From Kalaharituber pfeilii (Eukaryota; Ascomycota; Pezizomycetes; Pezizales; Pezizaceae): a stretch of DNA of 64,000 nt. The position numbers and the translations under genes were made by a program. The DNA is taken from contig WHUZ01000084.1 in NCBI GenBank assembly GCA_015179045.1, positions 62,001 to 126,000 on the forward strand, given 5' to 3'. The notes under the pieces are model-generated. The model made no database searches. It worked only from the letters and a program-made list of their open reading frames with translations, and was not told the origin of the DNA. Numbering within the stretch: the stretch's first letter is position 1; every line of letters begins with the position of its first letter. Positions 44,023 through 54,742 of the stretch are shown piece after piece.

Positions 44023-47000
44023 ATGTCGTCAGAAGGCGCCTCCTCCTCTTCTTTCTCTATAGCGAAATCCACGTCAACTCTCGACATTTCCGAAGTACTG
44101 AAAATCACCCCTCGCATCTCCAAAAAGTTGTCAAATGAAGATAACTATCCTGCGTGGGCCATTGAGGCCACGCGCCAGCTTCGGAGACAGAAGCTGCTTC
44201 AAATAGTAACTGGAAACGAAATCGAACCACCCCCCAACTCAACAGATCTCGCTTTATGGCAGGATAAAAGCGATAAAGCACTAGACTATATTATGGAAAG
44301 CTGTGAAGAAGAGCCACAACTAATGATAAGAGGAGCATCAACAGCAGCGGAAGCTTGGAAGATCCTCAAAGAAACTTACGAAGGAAGAACTAGAACCCAT
44401 CTCGCTGCTCTGTTTTTTAATGTGGTACAATTACGGTTTGATGATCGAAAATTGACGATTACTGACCATATCATGGCCTTCGAATCCCATTGGCTTAAGT
44501 TAGCTACCAGTGTCGCCAGTGTCACCGCTGGCACTACATCGCTAGCAGCTGGAATTAAGAACTTCACAATCACTGATTCCTGGAAGGCGACCGCATTACT
44601 CAACACTCTTCCTAAAATTCAACCCTATATCAATATTATCGACAATATTACAACCAAGGAAGACGTACCAACATATTCGAATGTGGTTCTCAGACTCAAG
44701 GAAATTTCGCGACCTACTAGCAAAAAGCACAACTCTAAGGATGAACCTGAACCGGCAGCTGCCTTTGTCACTACCAGGATACCATGTGGATTTTGTAAGG
44801 CTCGAGGCTTCCCAGGCACATCGCATACCGAATCAGAGTGTCGAACCAAGAAGAGAGAGCAAAACCGAACTTCCAAGCAAGCAAATACAACTGAATCAAC
44901 TAGTACCGAAACGAACACTACAGAATGGCTAAACTTTGCCTTTAATACCGAAGCCAGTACTACTGTAACTACCACCTCCGAAGCTGCATGGGCTCTCGAT
45001 TCAGCATGTTCTCAACATATGACGCCCTACCTAGAAGACCTCATTGATGCGCAACCTCATATAGAGCCTATTAAAAGCTCAGCAGGAACTAGGATGTACT
45101 CATCTCATATTGGGACAGTATCAGTGGCCGGACTTTGGCTAAATAATGTGCTTGTTGTGCCAGAGTTATCACGGAGACTTGTGAGCTTAGGGGTACTTGA
45201 AAACGAGGGGGCAGAAATGCACATAGGAAAAGCTGGCAGGAAAATATCTCTTAAAGGCATAGAATGCAAGCTTAGGAAGGAAGGAAATCTATACATGTTC
45301 GAGAATAAGGTAGAAGAAGCACATGCAAGTATGAGTGAATGGCATGAAAGGTACGGCCATCTCCCCCTATCCGCTTTCAAGAACATTCAAGAAGCTCCAT
45401 CATCTCTCCACACTTCCCAACTACAATGCGAAGCCTGCATGAAAGGAAAGATGAGCAAGCCTCCATCCCCTGCCCAGGAGTCGATCAGAACGACATCTAT
45501 AGGTGAACTTATTCATTCAGATGTTTGTGGACCACTTCCGATTCAGAGCCTCAATAACTGTCGGTACTTCGTCACCCTTATTGATGATTATTCTCGACTG
45601 TGCATCGCCAAATCGATTCCAAACAAAGGAGTTGCTGCTGAAACACTTCAGTTGATGATTCAACAATTCACTACCATGACTGGGAAACCAATAAGGGCCT
45701 TGAGGACAGATCATGGAGGAGAGTTCAAGTCGAAAACTTTCCTTCAATGGCTTGAACAGCAAGGCATTATCAGCCACCCCACAGTTCCCTATCACAGTGA
45801 GACAAACGCTGTAGCTGAAAGACTGAACAGAACACTTATGGACTTAGTCAGGACCAATTTGCATGGGAGTGGAATGCCTAAGAATACATGGAATCTAGCC
45901 TTGGAGTACTCGGTTTTTGTCAAGAATAGAATTCCGCACCGGTCATTGAAAGGCAAGTCGCCACTTGAGGTCGCAGTACCTGGTATCAATATTCAGGCGC
46001 AAAGACAGCAGTTCAGACCGTTTGGAGAGAAAGTGTTTGCCCATACATACACAGACAACAAACTAGGTGATAAGGCAATGGTGGCACGGATAGTAGGATT
46101 TACACCAACATATGGGGTATACAAAGTCATTTTACCAGATAGACGAGTTACCCTGGCTAAGAATCCTAAACCCCGAAAAGAATCACAAGTAACATCTCTA
46201 ATAGACCCTTCAATCGAACTTTCAGTACCCAAACCAGTCCAAATACCTATTGATTCGGCAACTATGCCAGGTCAGTTCCCTCAAACACCGGCAAAGCAGG
46301 TCTCTCAAGAATCAACAACCGGGGTAGCGAGAAGTACGGCGAAACCGGTGACTCAGTTGAGACTACCACCACCACCATCATCAAGCCAACCTATGAATTT
46401 GCCAGAGCAATCAGAACCTTGGTGGCAAAAGTATGGTGATACCTTCCCGGAAGCAGCAAGACAACGAGCGGCAGAATTCCAGCTACAACAAGAGTTCCAA
46501 GCGTCAAAATCTATAAGTGATGAGAGGCCGACCAGAGTCCCAAAACCAATCATACGATTTGACCCCTCGGACCCCTCCACCTATGTAACAGAAGCGTGTC
46601 TGACTATTCAAGAGGCACTACAGAGTCCGGAGGCAAATCACTGGCAGGACGCACTTCAGCGAGAGCTTAAGCAGCTAGAGAAATACCAAGTTTTTGAGTG
46701 GGTAGATCAGGTACCAGCAGGAGCCACAACAGTAGATACAAAGGTAGTACTCCGAATCAAGTCAGAGCTAGATCCCACAAACCCCAAGAGGTATAAAGCA
46801 AGGCTCACAGCCAGAGGATTTACTCAACGACCTGGAATCGATTACCACGAGACATTTGCACCAGTCTGCAGGGCCGAATCCTGGCGACTCGCACTTCACC
46901 GAGCTATACAGAGAAACTGGGTAGTTGAGCAATTTGATATAGAAGCTGCATACCTGAATTCACCAGTTACTGAAGAACTCTATATTAAAGACCCACATTT

Positions 47001-48096
47001 TACTGGTACTCGAGCCTGGAGACTCAAGAAGGCACTTTACGGATTAAAGCAAGCGGCACGGAATTGGAATACTGTCCTCCATGACTTACTACTTTCAGCT
47101 GGGCTCTCCCAATGCAAGGATGATTTAGGCCTATACTTCAGTAACACAACCGTCATAACTGTCCATGTTGATGACCTGCTCGGAACGTTTGCCTCGCAAG
47201 ACGAATGTGAACAACTCGTCAAACACCTATCAACATATGTTACAGTCGAACGGAAAGGCAAGCCCAGTCTATTCCTTGGAGTGCACCTTAGCTGGAGCTC
47301 AGAAACAGTCATGCTTTCAATGGCAACAGCGATCCGAGAGGTTTGCCAGCAACATGGAATCATTCAGCATGCACCTCACCCATACCAGGACCTAGAAATG
47401 AATGGGACACCTCTGCCGAATCCAAAACCCTTTCAGTCTCTTATAGGGGCACTACTCTTCATAGCTCGCATGTGCCGCCCTGACATCAGGTATGCAGTCA
47501 GTAGGTTATCCAGGAGAACAGCATCACCATCAGAATCAGATCTGCAAGCAGCAAGACGGGTGGCAGCTTACCTTCTTGGGACCGCAAATGAAGGGATAGA
47601 GTTAGGTAAGGGACTCGGACAAGATCTCAGAATAATAACCGATGCGGGTGAGGAACAATTGGAGGAAAAAGTAACCACGGGTATTCTGGTAATGATGGGA
47701 GATGCACCCCTGGGATGGCAGAGTAGAAAGCAGGATGTGGTGACCCTTTCCTCTACTGAAGCAGAATATATAGCTCTGGGGGAGGCTGCACAAGAGGCCT
47801 TATGGTGGGGAAAAGTATTGAAGGACCTAGACAGCAGAGACACATTTGTTCCACATGTGTTTTCAGACAGTACCGGGGCCTGCAAACTGTCAGACAACCC
47901 GGAATTCCACCAGCGGACTAAGCACATCAGGCGGCGCCATCACTTCGTCAGGGAATGTGTGGAGAATGGAGAGCTTCTTGTTTCGTGGATATCAGGGAAG
48001 GAGAATCCAGCTGATGGACTAACCAAGGTATTAACAGGACAGAAGTTTACGAAGTTCAAAGAGTACCTAGGAATGATGATTGGGAGGAAATATTGA
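44023..48096 (+). CDS. Copia gag-pol polyprotein
   Basis: Single frame of 1,357 codons, with ATG at 44023 (MSSEGASSSS; upstream in-frame TTG not used). Order of domains: Gag UBN2-like region (NYPAWAIEATRQLRRQKLLQ); a Zn-knuckle variant C-x2-C-x9-H-x4-C (CGFCKARGFPGTSHTESEC); aspartic protease WALDSACSQHMT, where the usual DSG is DSA; pre-integrase WHERYGHL and CEACMKGKM; integrase with D in SDVCGPL, D in RTDHGGEF and E in AVAERLNRT; reverse transcriptase from VFEWVDQVPAG through QFDIEAAYLNSPV, ALYGLKQAARNW and VHVDDLL (YVDD variant); and RNase H with TLSSTEAEYIALGEA, FSDSTGACKL and KENPADGLTK. The integrase-before-RT order defines Ty1/copia. No stops or frameshifts are present. Confidence 0.97.
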   Translation: MSSEGASSSSFSIAKSTSTLDISEVLKITPRISKKLSNEDNYPAWAIEATRQLRRQKLLQIVTGNEIEPPPNSTDLALWQDKSDKALDYIMESCEEEPQLMIRGASTAAEAWKILKETYEGRTRTHLAALFFNVVQLRFDDRKLTITDHIMAFESHWLKLATSVASVTAGTTSLAAGIKNFTITDSWKATALLNTLPKIQPYINIIDNITTKEDVPTYSNVVLRLKEISRPTSKKHNSKDEPEPAAAFVTTRIPCGFCKARGFPGTSHTESECRTKKREQNRTSKQANTTESTSTETNTTEWLNFAFNTEASTTVTTTSEAAWALDSACSQHMTPYLEDLIDAQPHIEPIKSSAGTRMYSSHIGTVSVAGLWLNNVLVVPELSRRLVSLGVLENEGAEMHIGKAGRKISLKGIECKLRKEGNLYMFENKVEEAHASMSEWHERYGHLPLSAFKNIQEAPSSLHTSQLQCEACMKGKMSKPPSPAQESIRTTSIGELIHSDVCGPLPIQSLNNCRYFVTLIDDYSRLCIAKSIPNKGVAAETLQLMIQQFTTMTGKPIRALRTDHGGEFKSKTFLQWLEQQGIISHPTVPYHSETNAVAERLNRTLMDLVRTNLHGSGMPKNTWNLALEYSVFVKNRIPHRSLKGKSPLEVAVPGINIQAQRQQFRPFGEKVFAHTYTDNKLGDKAMVARIVGFTPTYGVYKVILPDRRVTLAKNPKPRKESQVTSLIDPSIELSVPKPVQIPIDSATMPGQFPQTPAKQVSQESTTGVARSTAKPVTQLRLPPPPSSSQPMNLPEQSEPWWQKYGDTFPEAARQRAAEFQLQQEFQASKSISDERPTRVPKPIIRFDPSDPSTYVTEACLTIQEALQSPEANHWQDALQRELKQLEKYQVFEWVDQVPAGATTVDTKVVLRIKSELDPTNPKRYKARLTARGFTQRPGIDYHETFAPVCRAESWRLALHRAIQRNWVVEQFDIEAAYLNSPVTEELYIKDPHFTGTRAWRLKKALYGLKQAARNWNTVLHDLLLSAGLSQCKDDLGLYFSNTTVITVHVDDLLGTFASQDECEQLVKHLSTYVTVERKGKPSLFLGVHLSWSSETVMLSMATAIREVCQQHGIIQHAPHPYQDLEMNGTPLPNPKPFQSLIGALLFIARMCRPDIRYAVSRLSRRTASPSESDLQAARRVAAYLLGTANEGIELGKGLGQDLRIITDAGEEQLEEKVTTGILVMMGDAPLGWQSRKQDVVTLSSTEAEYIALGEAAQEALWWGKVLKDLDSRDTFVPHVFSDSTGACKLSDNPEFHQRTKHIRRRHHFVRECVENGELLVSWISGKENPADGLTKVLTGQKFTKFKEYLGMMIGRKY

Positions 48097-48204
48097 AAAG
48101 ATGGGACCAAGATCTGGAAGGAAATATAATGTTGGGAGCGTTCATGTGGACTGGTGGACCGTGGCTGGCAATAATGGGTATTGACTTTCAATGGGTGCTA
48201 GATT

Positions 48205-48213
48205 AAGAGGGGG
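48205..48213 (+). other. Copia polypurine tract
   Basis: AAGAGGGGG immediately 5' of the 3' LTR, the expected plus-strand primer site. Confidence 0.85.
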
Positions 48214-48465
48214 TGTTGAACCGACGGTGTAATCCTAGCACCGACACGGAGGAATTATAGGCCGGCGGGAGGAATTATAGGCCGGCGGGAGGAATTATAG
48301 GCCGGCGGGTTGACTGATGGTTGACTGTGGCGTGTGAAAAGTTTTTACTGTGGCAATTGTGAAGGTCGCTGTGAAGGACATATAAGTCACGGGTCCTGTG
48401 CATACTGGAGACTTCTTCTGTAATGAATTAATCAATTCTCTCCGCTCGAAAGCGTGACTTCTTGA
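48214..48465 (+). repeat. 3' LTR of copia element
   Basis: Identical by eye over 252 bp to the 5' LTR. Its end lies 166 bp upstream of the most likely UTP8 start codon (48632). The element may therefore supply or disturb UTP8 transcription initiation. Confidence 0.95.
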
Positions 48466-48631
48466 GGCTATGCCGCCGCGCTTGCCTGTTCGAGCGTCGA
48501 GCGCCGCGTCCGCCGAAAAGTTTTTGCCAAGACTTGCAACTTGCCCAACCTGTACCGTTCATGTGCGCCTTCTCCCACTTGCAGCCGTTACCACCAACCG
48601 TCCAGGCTTGTCTCCCCCCGCCCCTCTACCC

Positions 48632-51600
48632 ATGGCTGCCTCTGCTCCAGTGTCGCTGTCTGCACCCTATACGCTCTTCCCGCTCGCCCCGCCTGCTGCG
48701 CTTCAGTCAAAGAGCAGAGCTGACGGCAAAGAGAGCCACTTCCGCCCATGCTACACTTCGCTTGTCGAGGCTCCTTCGTCGAAGAAGAGGAAGCGGGTTC
48801 TCTCAGAAATTGCCGCTGCTGTGGATGGTGAGGGGGTAAACATTTATGATGTTAGTGCAAGTTCCTGGCTACTATCAGCCTCTCAATTGCTGATGAATTG
48901 CCGTAGGTTTCGTCGGCACAAGTGATCTCTTCATATGCAACTCCCACGGCGACCAAGTTCTCCTGCGTTCCGGCAAGTATTCGAACGTCGGATTTCAGTC
49001 AAACATATGCTGCTTCAAGTTTGCCGAAGAGACAAATTTGGTGTTGGAGGGAGAGCAAAACGGCTGAGGTCGGCTCGCCACGGGGTGTCTCAACATTTAC
49101 TCGGAACGTTGACACCGCTGCCAATGTGTTCCTACTTAAGAATCTACCTGGAATTACTACAGGTAGCGGCAAAAAGTCTGTCCATAGTGGAGATGTTCTG
49201 GCCCTCTTCACCGACTCGCAGGTCAGTTGCTACTCCTCTGATCTCTCAGAGGAGAGATGGTCCTCAAAACTCTCGACTGGGCAGTCTGATGAAGTAGTAT
49301 ACGCCACCATGATTACTCCGGCAACCGCGAAGAACACGATCCTGAGGAACCGCCCGGATGTACTATTTTGGAACTCGTTACCGGCCACAGATAACCTGGA
49401 GACGAATGAGCTGGCGTTATTAACCATCACTTCCAATAGACATGCCTGTGCTATTAATCTCTACTCTGTACTGACATCGATCCCGTCCCGATCAAACACA
49501 AAGCCAGTTCATCACCTTCTCACCGTTCCGATTCAGTCTCTGTCTCTCAAGCCTTCTTCAGTGAATCCGGCTTTTACAATACATTTTCCAAGTGGCACCC
49601 TACACTGTTTGGTCAATGCCAAATTAATTTCCTACTCGCTATTCACTACTACCCCATCACTTTTATCGACAGTTCCCCTCCGAAACACTACACCTCAATC
49701 CTCCACGGAGAACATTTCTTCTTCGTACTCCTTGCTCTCTGTTTCTAGCACTATGGTGCTTATCTCAACACCATACGAACTTTCCCTGTACGAAACGAGA
49801 TACTCTTCCTTACAGGCAACAGTAATATATTCAACTGATACTGCCAGTGGAAACGACGCAAAACCTACTCACAAAGACGTATTATTATCCGTCTTCCTTG
49901 ATAATATGGATTTAGCAGTGGGGTATTCCCCTGACGGGATTGTTGGTATTCAAATGTCCATAAAAGAACAAGGTACGAAGTTTTCCTCCACTACAGGGCT
50001 TCTTATCAACTCTATTTGCCGTGGGGTGGAGGATCTATCAATCGCGAACACTATGCTACCCTCGGTCAGTCATAAAACGCATGAGAAGGAGAGCAAAAAA
50101 AAGAGGCAAGAGAAGAAAAAAGCGCAGCAAAAAGGAGTTCTGGATGATGGTCCTTTGATTCATTCTTTGCAAAGCGAGCAGGAGGCACAAAAGAAAGCCC
50201 TCAAGAAGCTACGGCGAAGTAAAAGGAAACAGGATATCTTTGAATTCGAGGAAATTTTTGCGGAATATGTCTGGGTGCAGCGGGATGAAGAGCAGTTACA
50301 TGTGTATAATGAGTGGAAAAAGTCAGCTACAGCTGCAAAGAGTGTGGAGAAAGGATTGACGAATGGGGTTTGTGCGGAACATGGAGACAGCACAGAGGAC
50401 GGTTATGGGGCAATATCGTCTTCCAGTGCTCCCGAGCCCCCAGAATATCTAACGCCAAACTCCAATGCATGGAAAAAGATGAAACCGTCGAAAAACCTGG
50501 CTAAACGTCAAGAAAAGATGTTTTGCTGGCGGCCATTGTCCGAGAAATTCATCACTTCCGTCCTGGGTATGATCTTTGTGCTGAAACAAGATGGAAGCAG
50601 GCTGGAGATATCATTTTTTCCTACTAACGTGGTGAAATACCTTGTGGAGTCTGGTACCTTTAGCTTATCGATGTTGAGATTATCTGAAATACAGCAACGG
50701 GAAGCTATGGCGCTTTCCGCCGTTGAAGTTAACCAGGGGTCACTCTTGAATGATTCCGTAAACAGCACATCTAGAAGAGTCGGACAAGGCGGGTTTGTGG
50801 ATTGCCTAGTGGAATATGATCCATCCTTAACTCATCTTGCATGGTTTTTAAGGGAAGCTGGAGAAATTGATATCGGCGAAATTATTGCGGCCGTAAAGCT
50901 CGTCCTTGCACGACTCCATAGCCCCCAGCAACCATTGCTCTCCGATGCTGCTGTTGAAGAGGAGGATGAGGAGCGGCGTCTGCAAAGGTTAACATACGAG
51001 GCCGAACTTGCACTTGACCGAGCAAGTCAAGCATTGGAGGAGTCAGGTGTATTGGAGGAAGTTCTGAGGCTAAGTATGCGGAGACTGAATGCATTCCCTC
51101 CAGAAATGATCGTACGTGGGCTCAAACTTGGACTAGAGGAGGAGGAGCTCATGGGGTTGGTTCGCATTTTGCGGCGGGAGATGATGTCTGATCGACAAGG
51201 AGATTGTGACCAGAGCAACGATGAAGAAGGCATCCCTGGAGAACATCCAGCGTTTGAGGCTGCGGATGTGGAATTAATATGTGAGATTCTTACATGTGCT
51301 TTGGATGCTGTTGGAGTTGCTGGGTTGGTTTTGGCAAATGATACCGTGATTGGGCATCGTTCTTCCAGTCTAAGCATCGGGTTTGACGGGGAACTGGATG
51401 CGTATAGTGATCATGATGAGTCTAATGATCCACAAGATGGAAACAAGCTCCTCATATCTTCTCTCCATTCAGAGGTCTCTCATGTTGTGTCTGCATTACA
51501 AGAAGCTGCCTCGTTATCTGGATTGATCGGAGAGATGATCCGCCATGCAGGTGGACTGAAGAAAATAGATGAAGAGAAGGCATATAAACAACCACTCACG

Positions 51601-52206
51601 CCCAAGCAATGGAAGCTACGACATCAAGAACGTAAGGCTTTTAAAGCACAGAGACAGAATAACAAGGAGCAGGAATATCCCACACAGGAGATAACAGCAA
51701 GGGCTCCGTCATCAGCCACGACAAAACCAACTGCCATAACCACCGCTACCCCTAGAAAACAAGCTAAACCTTCCGTCATGCTCCAAACCCCTCCAACACA
51801 CATCAAATACCTTAAACACCGCCGCGCTGAGCGCCTTTCCGAACTCCTTCCCCAACGATCCAGTCCCGCTCTCTCACGCATCCCGCACGAGCTCCTTAAG
51901 GCCAAGCTTTTCGCCGCGGGGCTCTCTATCCCCGCTTCTATCCGCAACGCAGAGCTGCTGAAGGAGAGACAGGAATTAAAACGGCGAGAGAAGAAGAGTA
52001 AGGAGATGGAGGTGAGGCTAAAAGAGAAGGAGAAGATGTTGCCTTTGGGGCTACCGCTGTCGGTGATGAATGGTGGTATTATGGGGATGGGGGAGATGTA
52101 TACTGCTGGTGGGGTAGGGGAGGTGAAGGAGAAGTCGAAGCGGAAAATGCGAGAGGAGGAGAGGAGGGCAGTGGGGATGTATAGTTTGGAGAAGTGGGTT
52201 GTGTGA
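48632..52206 (+). CDS. UTP8: U3 snoRNP / t-UTP subunit Utp8-like beta-propeller protein
   Basis: Nucleolar factor for rRNA transcription and small-subunit processing (t-UTP/UtpA complex). Exons 48632-48850 and 48907-52206; a 56-nt intron (GTTAGT...CGTAG, CTGAT branch) joins GVNIYDVSSAQVISSYATP in frame, for 1,172 aa. The Utp8 family hallmark is the N-terminal beta-propeller entry: APYTLF.LAPP, then KKRKR followed by AAAVDGEGVNIYD. A Lys-rich nucleolar-type stretch (KESKKKRQEKKKAQQKG), a long helical middle and a C-terminal KRREKKSKEMEVRLKEKEK region follow. The start at 48632 gives a normal N-terminus. The frame is open 54 codons further up to an ATG at 48470 whose A is the last base of the copia target duplication, but that extension is Pro/Arg-rich and unlike the family. 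Confidence 0.85.
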
Positions 52207-53048
52207 GAGAGGCAACTTGTATCGTTTTTCTACATTGTACGTTTTAGATATGCACATCTGCAAGGCCGAAGAAAGTCGGCGGTTCTGGGATGAAAAGCGA
52301 GCTGGATGCAGTGAAAATGGATGATGGAAGTTTTGATTATGCTGCATGGTCTCTCAAAATGCGCGGCAAAATGCGCGGCAAAATGCGCGGTTGTTTGTCT
52401 AATTGTTTTGCTCCTGTTTGTTTTGGTACGTTAGTATATTTTGTTGTCAATTACGCAAACCTCTTTTGGAATTTGTATAATAGAATTCCGAAAAAAATTG
52501 TTGTACCATTGGATCCGGTATTGAATTATAGTTGTATATTGCACCAAGAATCTCACATGGTGCAAAAGACTCAGAATTACCTCTGTTATTCTTAGTGGTA
52601 GGGAAAGCTGAGGAGCAAAACGTGCTTCGCATAATCCTGTGCGGAATGGACGGTATTGTGAATGTTACCGTTGATGAGTGTAGCATTGGTAAGTGTGTGG
52701 GATTTTATGAAGCGAGGTAAAGTAGTAGTTAGGAAGGAAGCTAGGTTGTTAGATGCAGACAGTTACTGAAACGTTTCATACTATCCGTTCAGGAATGGCG
52801 CCAATGTTTGAAGGTATTGCTTAAAAGGGTAGTAAAGCACTTCGTTAGTCCAACTTCAGCGAATGGGAGGTCTAACCTGGCGTATCTAATTTGGTTACAT
52901 AAATTACTTCAAATGGAGGGAGATATTACTAGCGTTCATGTTATGAATGGCATTGCGGTCTCAGTTTATGTATAACGGAAGTGTAGCGGAAGTATAGAAG
53001 AAACCGGGCTGCGTCCCAACTGCAGGCCTCTGCTTGCTTGTCCATTGG
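52207..53048. other. Convergent intergenic region UTP8/GAL1
   Basis: About 840 bp holding both 3' ends. It contains three tandem copies of CAAAATGCGCGG (52356-52391). No gene is supported. Confidence 0.5.
52356..52391. repeat. 12-bp tandem repeat, three units
   Basis: Three copies of CAAAATGCGCGG lie about 150 bp beyond the UTP8 stop codon. Confidence 0.9.
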
Positions 53049-54742
53049 CTATGGCAACACCCTGTACAGTACTGCACCACTTCCAGGCTTAGATACCACA
53101 ATAGCATCCTCGAGTTCCTCCTCGCTCAAAGCTGGTTTGTATATATTGTAATATTCCTTCTTCCATGCCTGCTTTATTTCCTCAACCTTATCCTGTGCCA
53201 TCAAATGAACACTGCATCCACCCCATCCTGCCCCAGTGAGTCTTGATCCAAAGGATCCATGCTTCAAAGCAATGTTACAGAGAGCATCGAGCTCAGGACA
53301 AGAGCAATTATAGAGGTCGCGGCATGAGCTCTGCGACTCATTCATCAAGTTGCCCAATTTCTGGAGGAATTCAGACGATACTTCTGTTGGCGCGTGGTCT
53401 AGCAAGTCCATGAATTTGAATACGCGGAGAGATTCACCGAATACATGAAGTGCTCGGTTGCGCAATTGGAATCGCTCAGCACGAACTGATTGAATCGTTA
53501 GTATTGCCCAATTTAGAGAATTGCTGCCAAAACGCAGTTCTAGGCATACTTGGAAATTTGGTCATATATTTCTCGGTTAGCTTCTCAATAGATATGTCCA
53601 TCATTTCTGTAATCTCCTCTCTGGTATATCCCTCCTCCTTGGGCAAGTCTCGCTTGACAATTTCAATACATGTCTCCAATTGGGCTTGATGCCCTGTAGC
53701 CTCCCCTTGCTGAGCAAAATATGCATCTTGGAATCCTCGAAGTGTAGAACCCAGAGGCCCATTGTCCTCAGGTAGAATCAAGCCATGCTTCTTGGCTAGG
53801 ACTTGGGCAGCAAGTGTGGTCTCGACAACTCTTAGGTTATAGTTTATGGGCCCGGTTGTGTGTTTGTCAGCTTGCACAAATGACTTTGCAATAACGAATG
53901 TGAGTTCTGGGTTGCTTTTTGGGAAGGAAACTGATTTGGCGTCAAGATATGGCTTGAATGAGATGTACAAGGCACTGCCTTCTGATCCGAAAACACTTGC
54001 AGTTTGATCCATCCTAAAGGAGAGTCAGTGCTGAGTATGGATTACATATAGTTTTTTTAGGAAGTTACCCTCCAGTATTGACTCCCACATATCTTTCACT
54101 CACAATGGCCAAATTCACAAGCTCCTTCTTGTCAACCTTTTGCTCACCATTGGCAACCAAGGATGCCAATGCACTAGCGCAAACAAATGCCGAGCTGCTG
54201 CTAAGACCAGCTCCAGCAGGGACAGTCCCGTCAACCAGAATATCCATCCCAACTAGATTGTTTCCAGCGGCAACGTCCTTCATCCTCAGAAGTTCAATTG
54301 CACCCCTCAAGCCCGCTTTGAAATAATTTGACCACTCGTGAGTACTAGAATCAATCTCAAGGTCACCTTTTGACGGAACTTCAAAAGTCCTTGGCGGGAA
54401 CCTATCAATGACATTCGCAACACGTATTGTCGGAAAATTTGACACAGAGACAGCAAGAAGCATATCTGCTGTAACAGCCATTGGAAGGACTTCATACAAC
54501 GAATAGTCAATATGCTGAAATTCTCGTTAGTACAAAGATCCTAATTTGGTTCCTATAAGAGATGCACTCACCTCACCGATGATGTTTACTCTTCCAGGGC
54601 TTCTGGAGATGAAGTCCGCCTTATGGCCATAAAGTTCCAGGAACTTCGCTTGAAGATGCTCCCATCTTTGTGTTTGAACTTTTTGCGCTGCCTCTGGATA
54701 GACCTCCTTAAGGGAGGTAACTTCTGGGACAAATTCTGCCAT
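53049..54742 (-). CDS. GAL1: Galactokinase
   Basis: GHMP kinase that phosphorylates galactose at C1 with ATP (Leloir pathway, cytosol). Four exons: 54742-54572, 54514-54069, 54013-53550 and 53485-53049, with three GT-AG introns (55-64 nt, CTAAC/ACTAAC branches), for 505 aa. Motif 1 is the galactokinase signature split by intron 1: GRVNIIGE-HIDYS. Motif 2 is the ATP loop GAGLSSSSAFVCASALA. Catalytic-region GVNTGGMDQTASVFG crosses intron 2. Motif 3 is LTGAGWGGCSVHL near the C-terminus. The length and sequence match fungal Gal1 enzymes. The Ser residues and the GGMDQ Asp of an active kinase are all present, arguing against a Gal3-type catalytically dead sensor. No other GAL gene is visible nearby. 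Confidence 0.97.

Larger units (their letters stand above)
43518..48470 (+). mobile_element. Complete, recently inserted Ty1/copia LTR retrotransposon
   Basis: The element spans 43523-48465. Two 252-bp LTRs (43523-43774 and 48214-48465) are identical by eye, and 5-bp target duplications GGCTA flank it (43518-43522, 48466-48470). It has a primer-binding site, a ~250-nt leader with a minisatellite, one uninterrupted gag-pol frame, and a polypurine tract AAGAGGGGG immediately before the 3' LTR. LTR identity plus an intact frame indicate very recent insertion and possible autonomy. Confidence 0.97.

Noticed and set aside
48470..48631. Use of the ATG at the copia target duplication as the UTP8 start
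   Set aside because: The 54 added residues are unlike Utp8 and the ATG depends on the insertion junction; kept only as a finding.
53450..54326. Plus-strand frames opposite galactokinase
   Set aside because: They are antisense shadows of the galactokinase exons.
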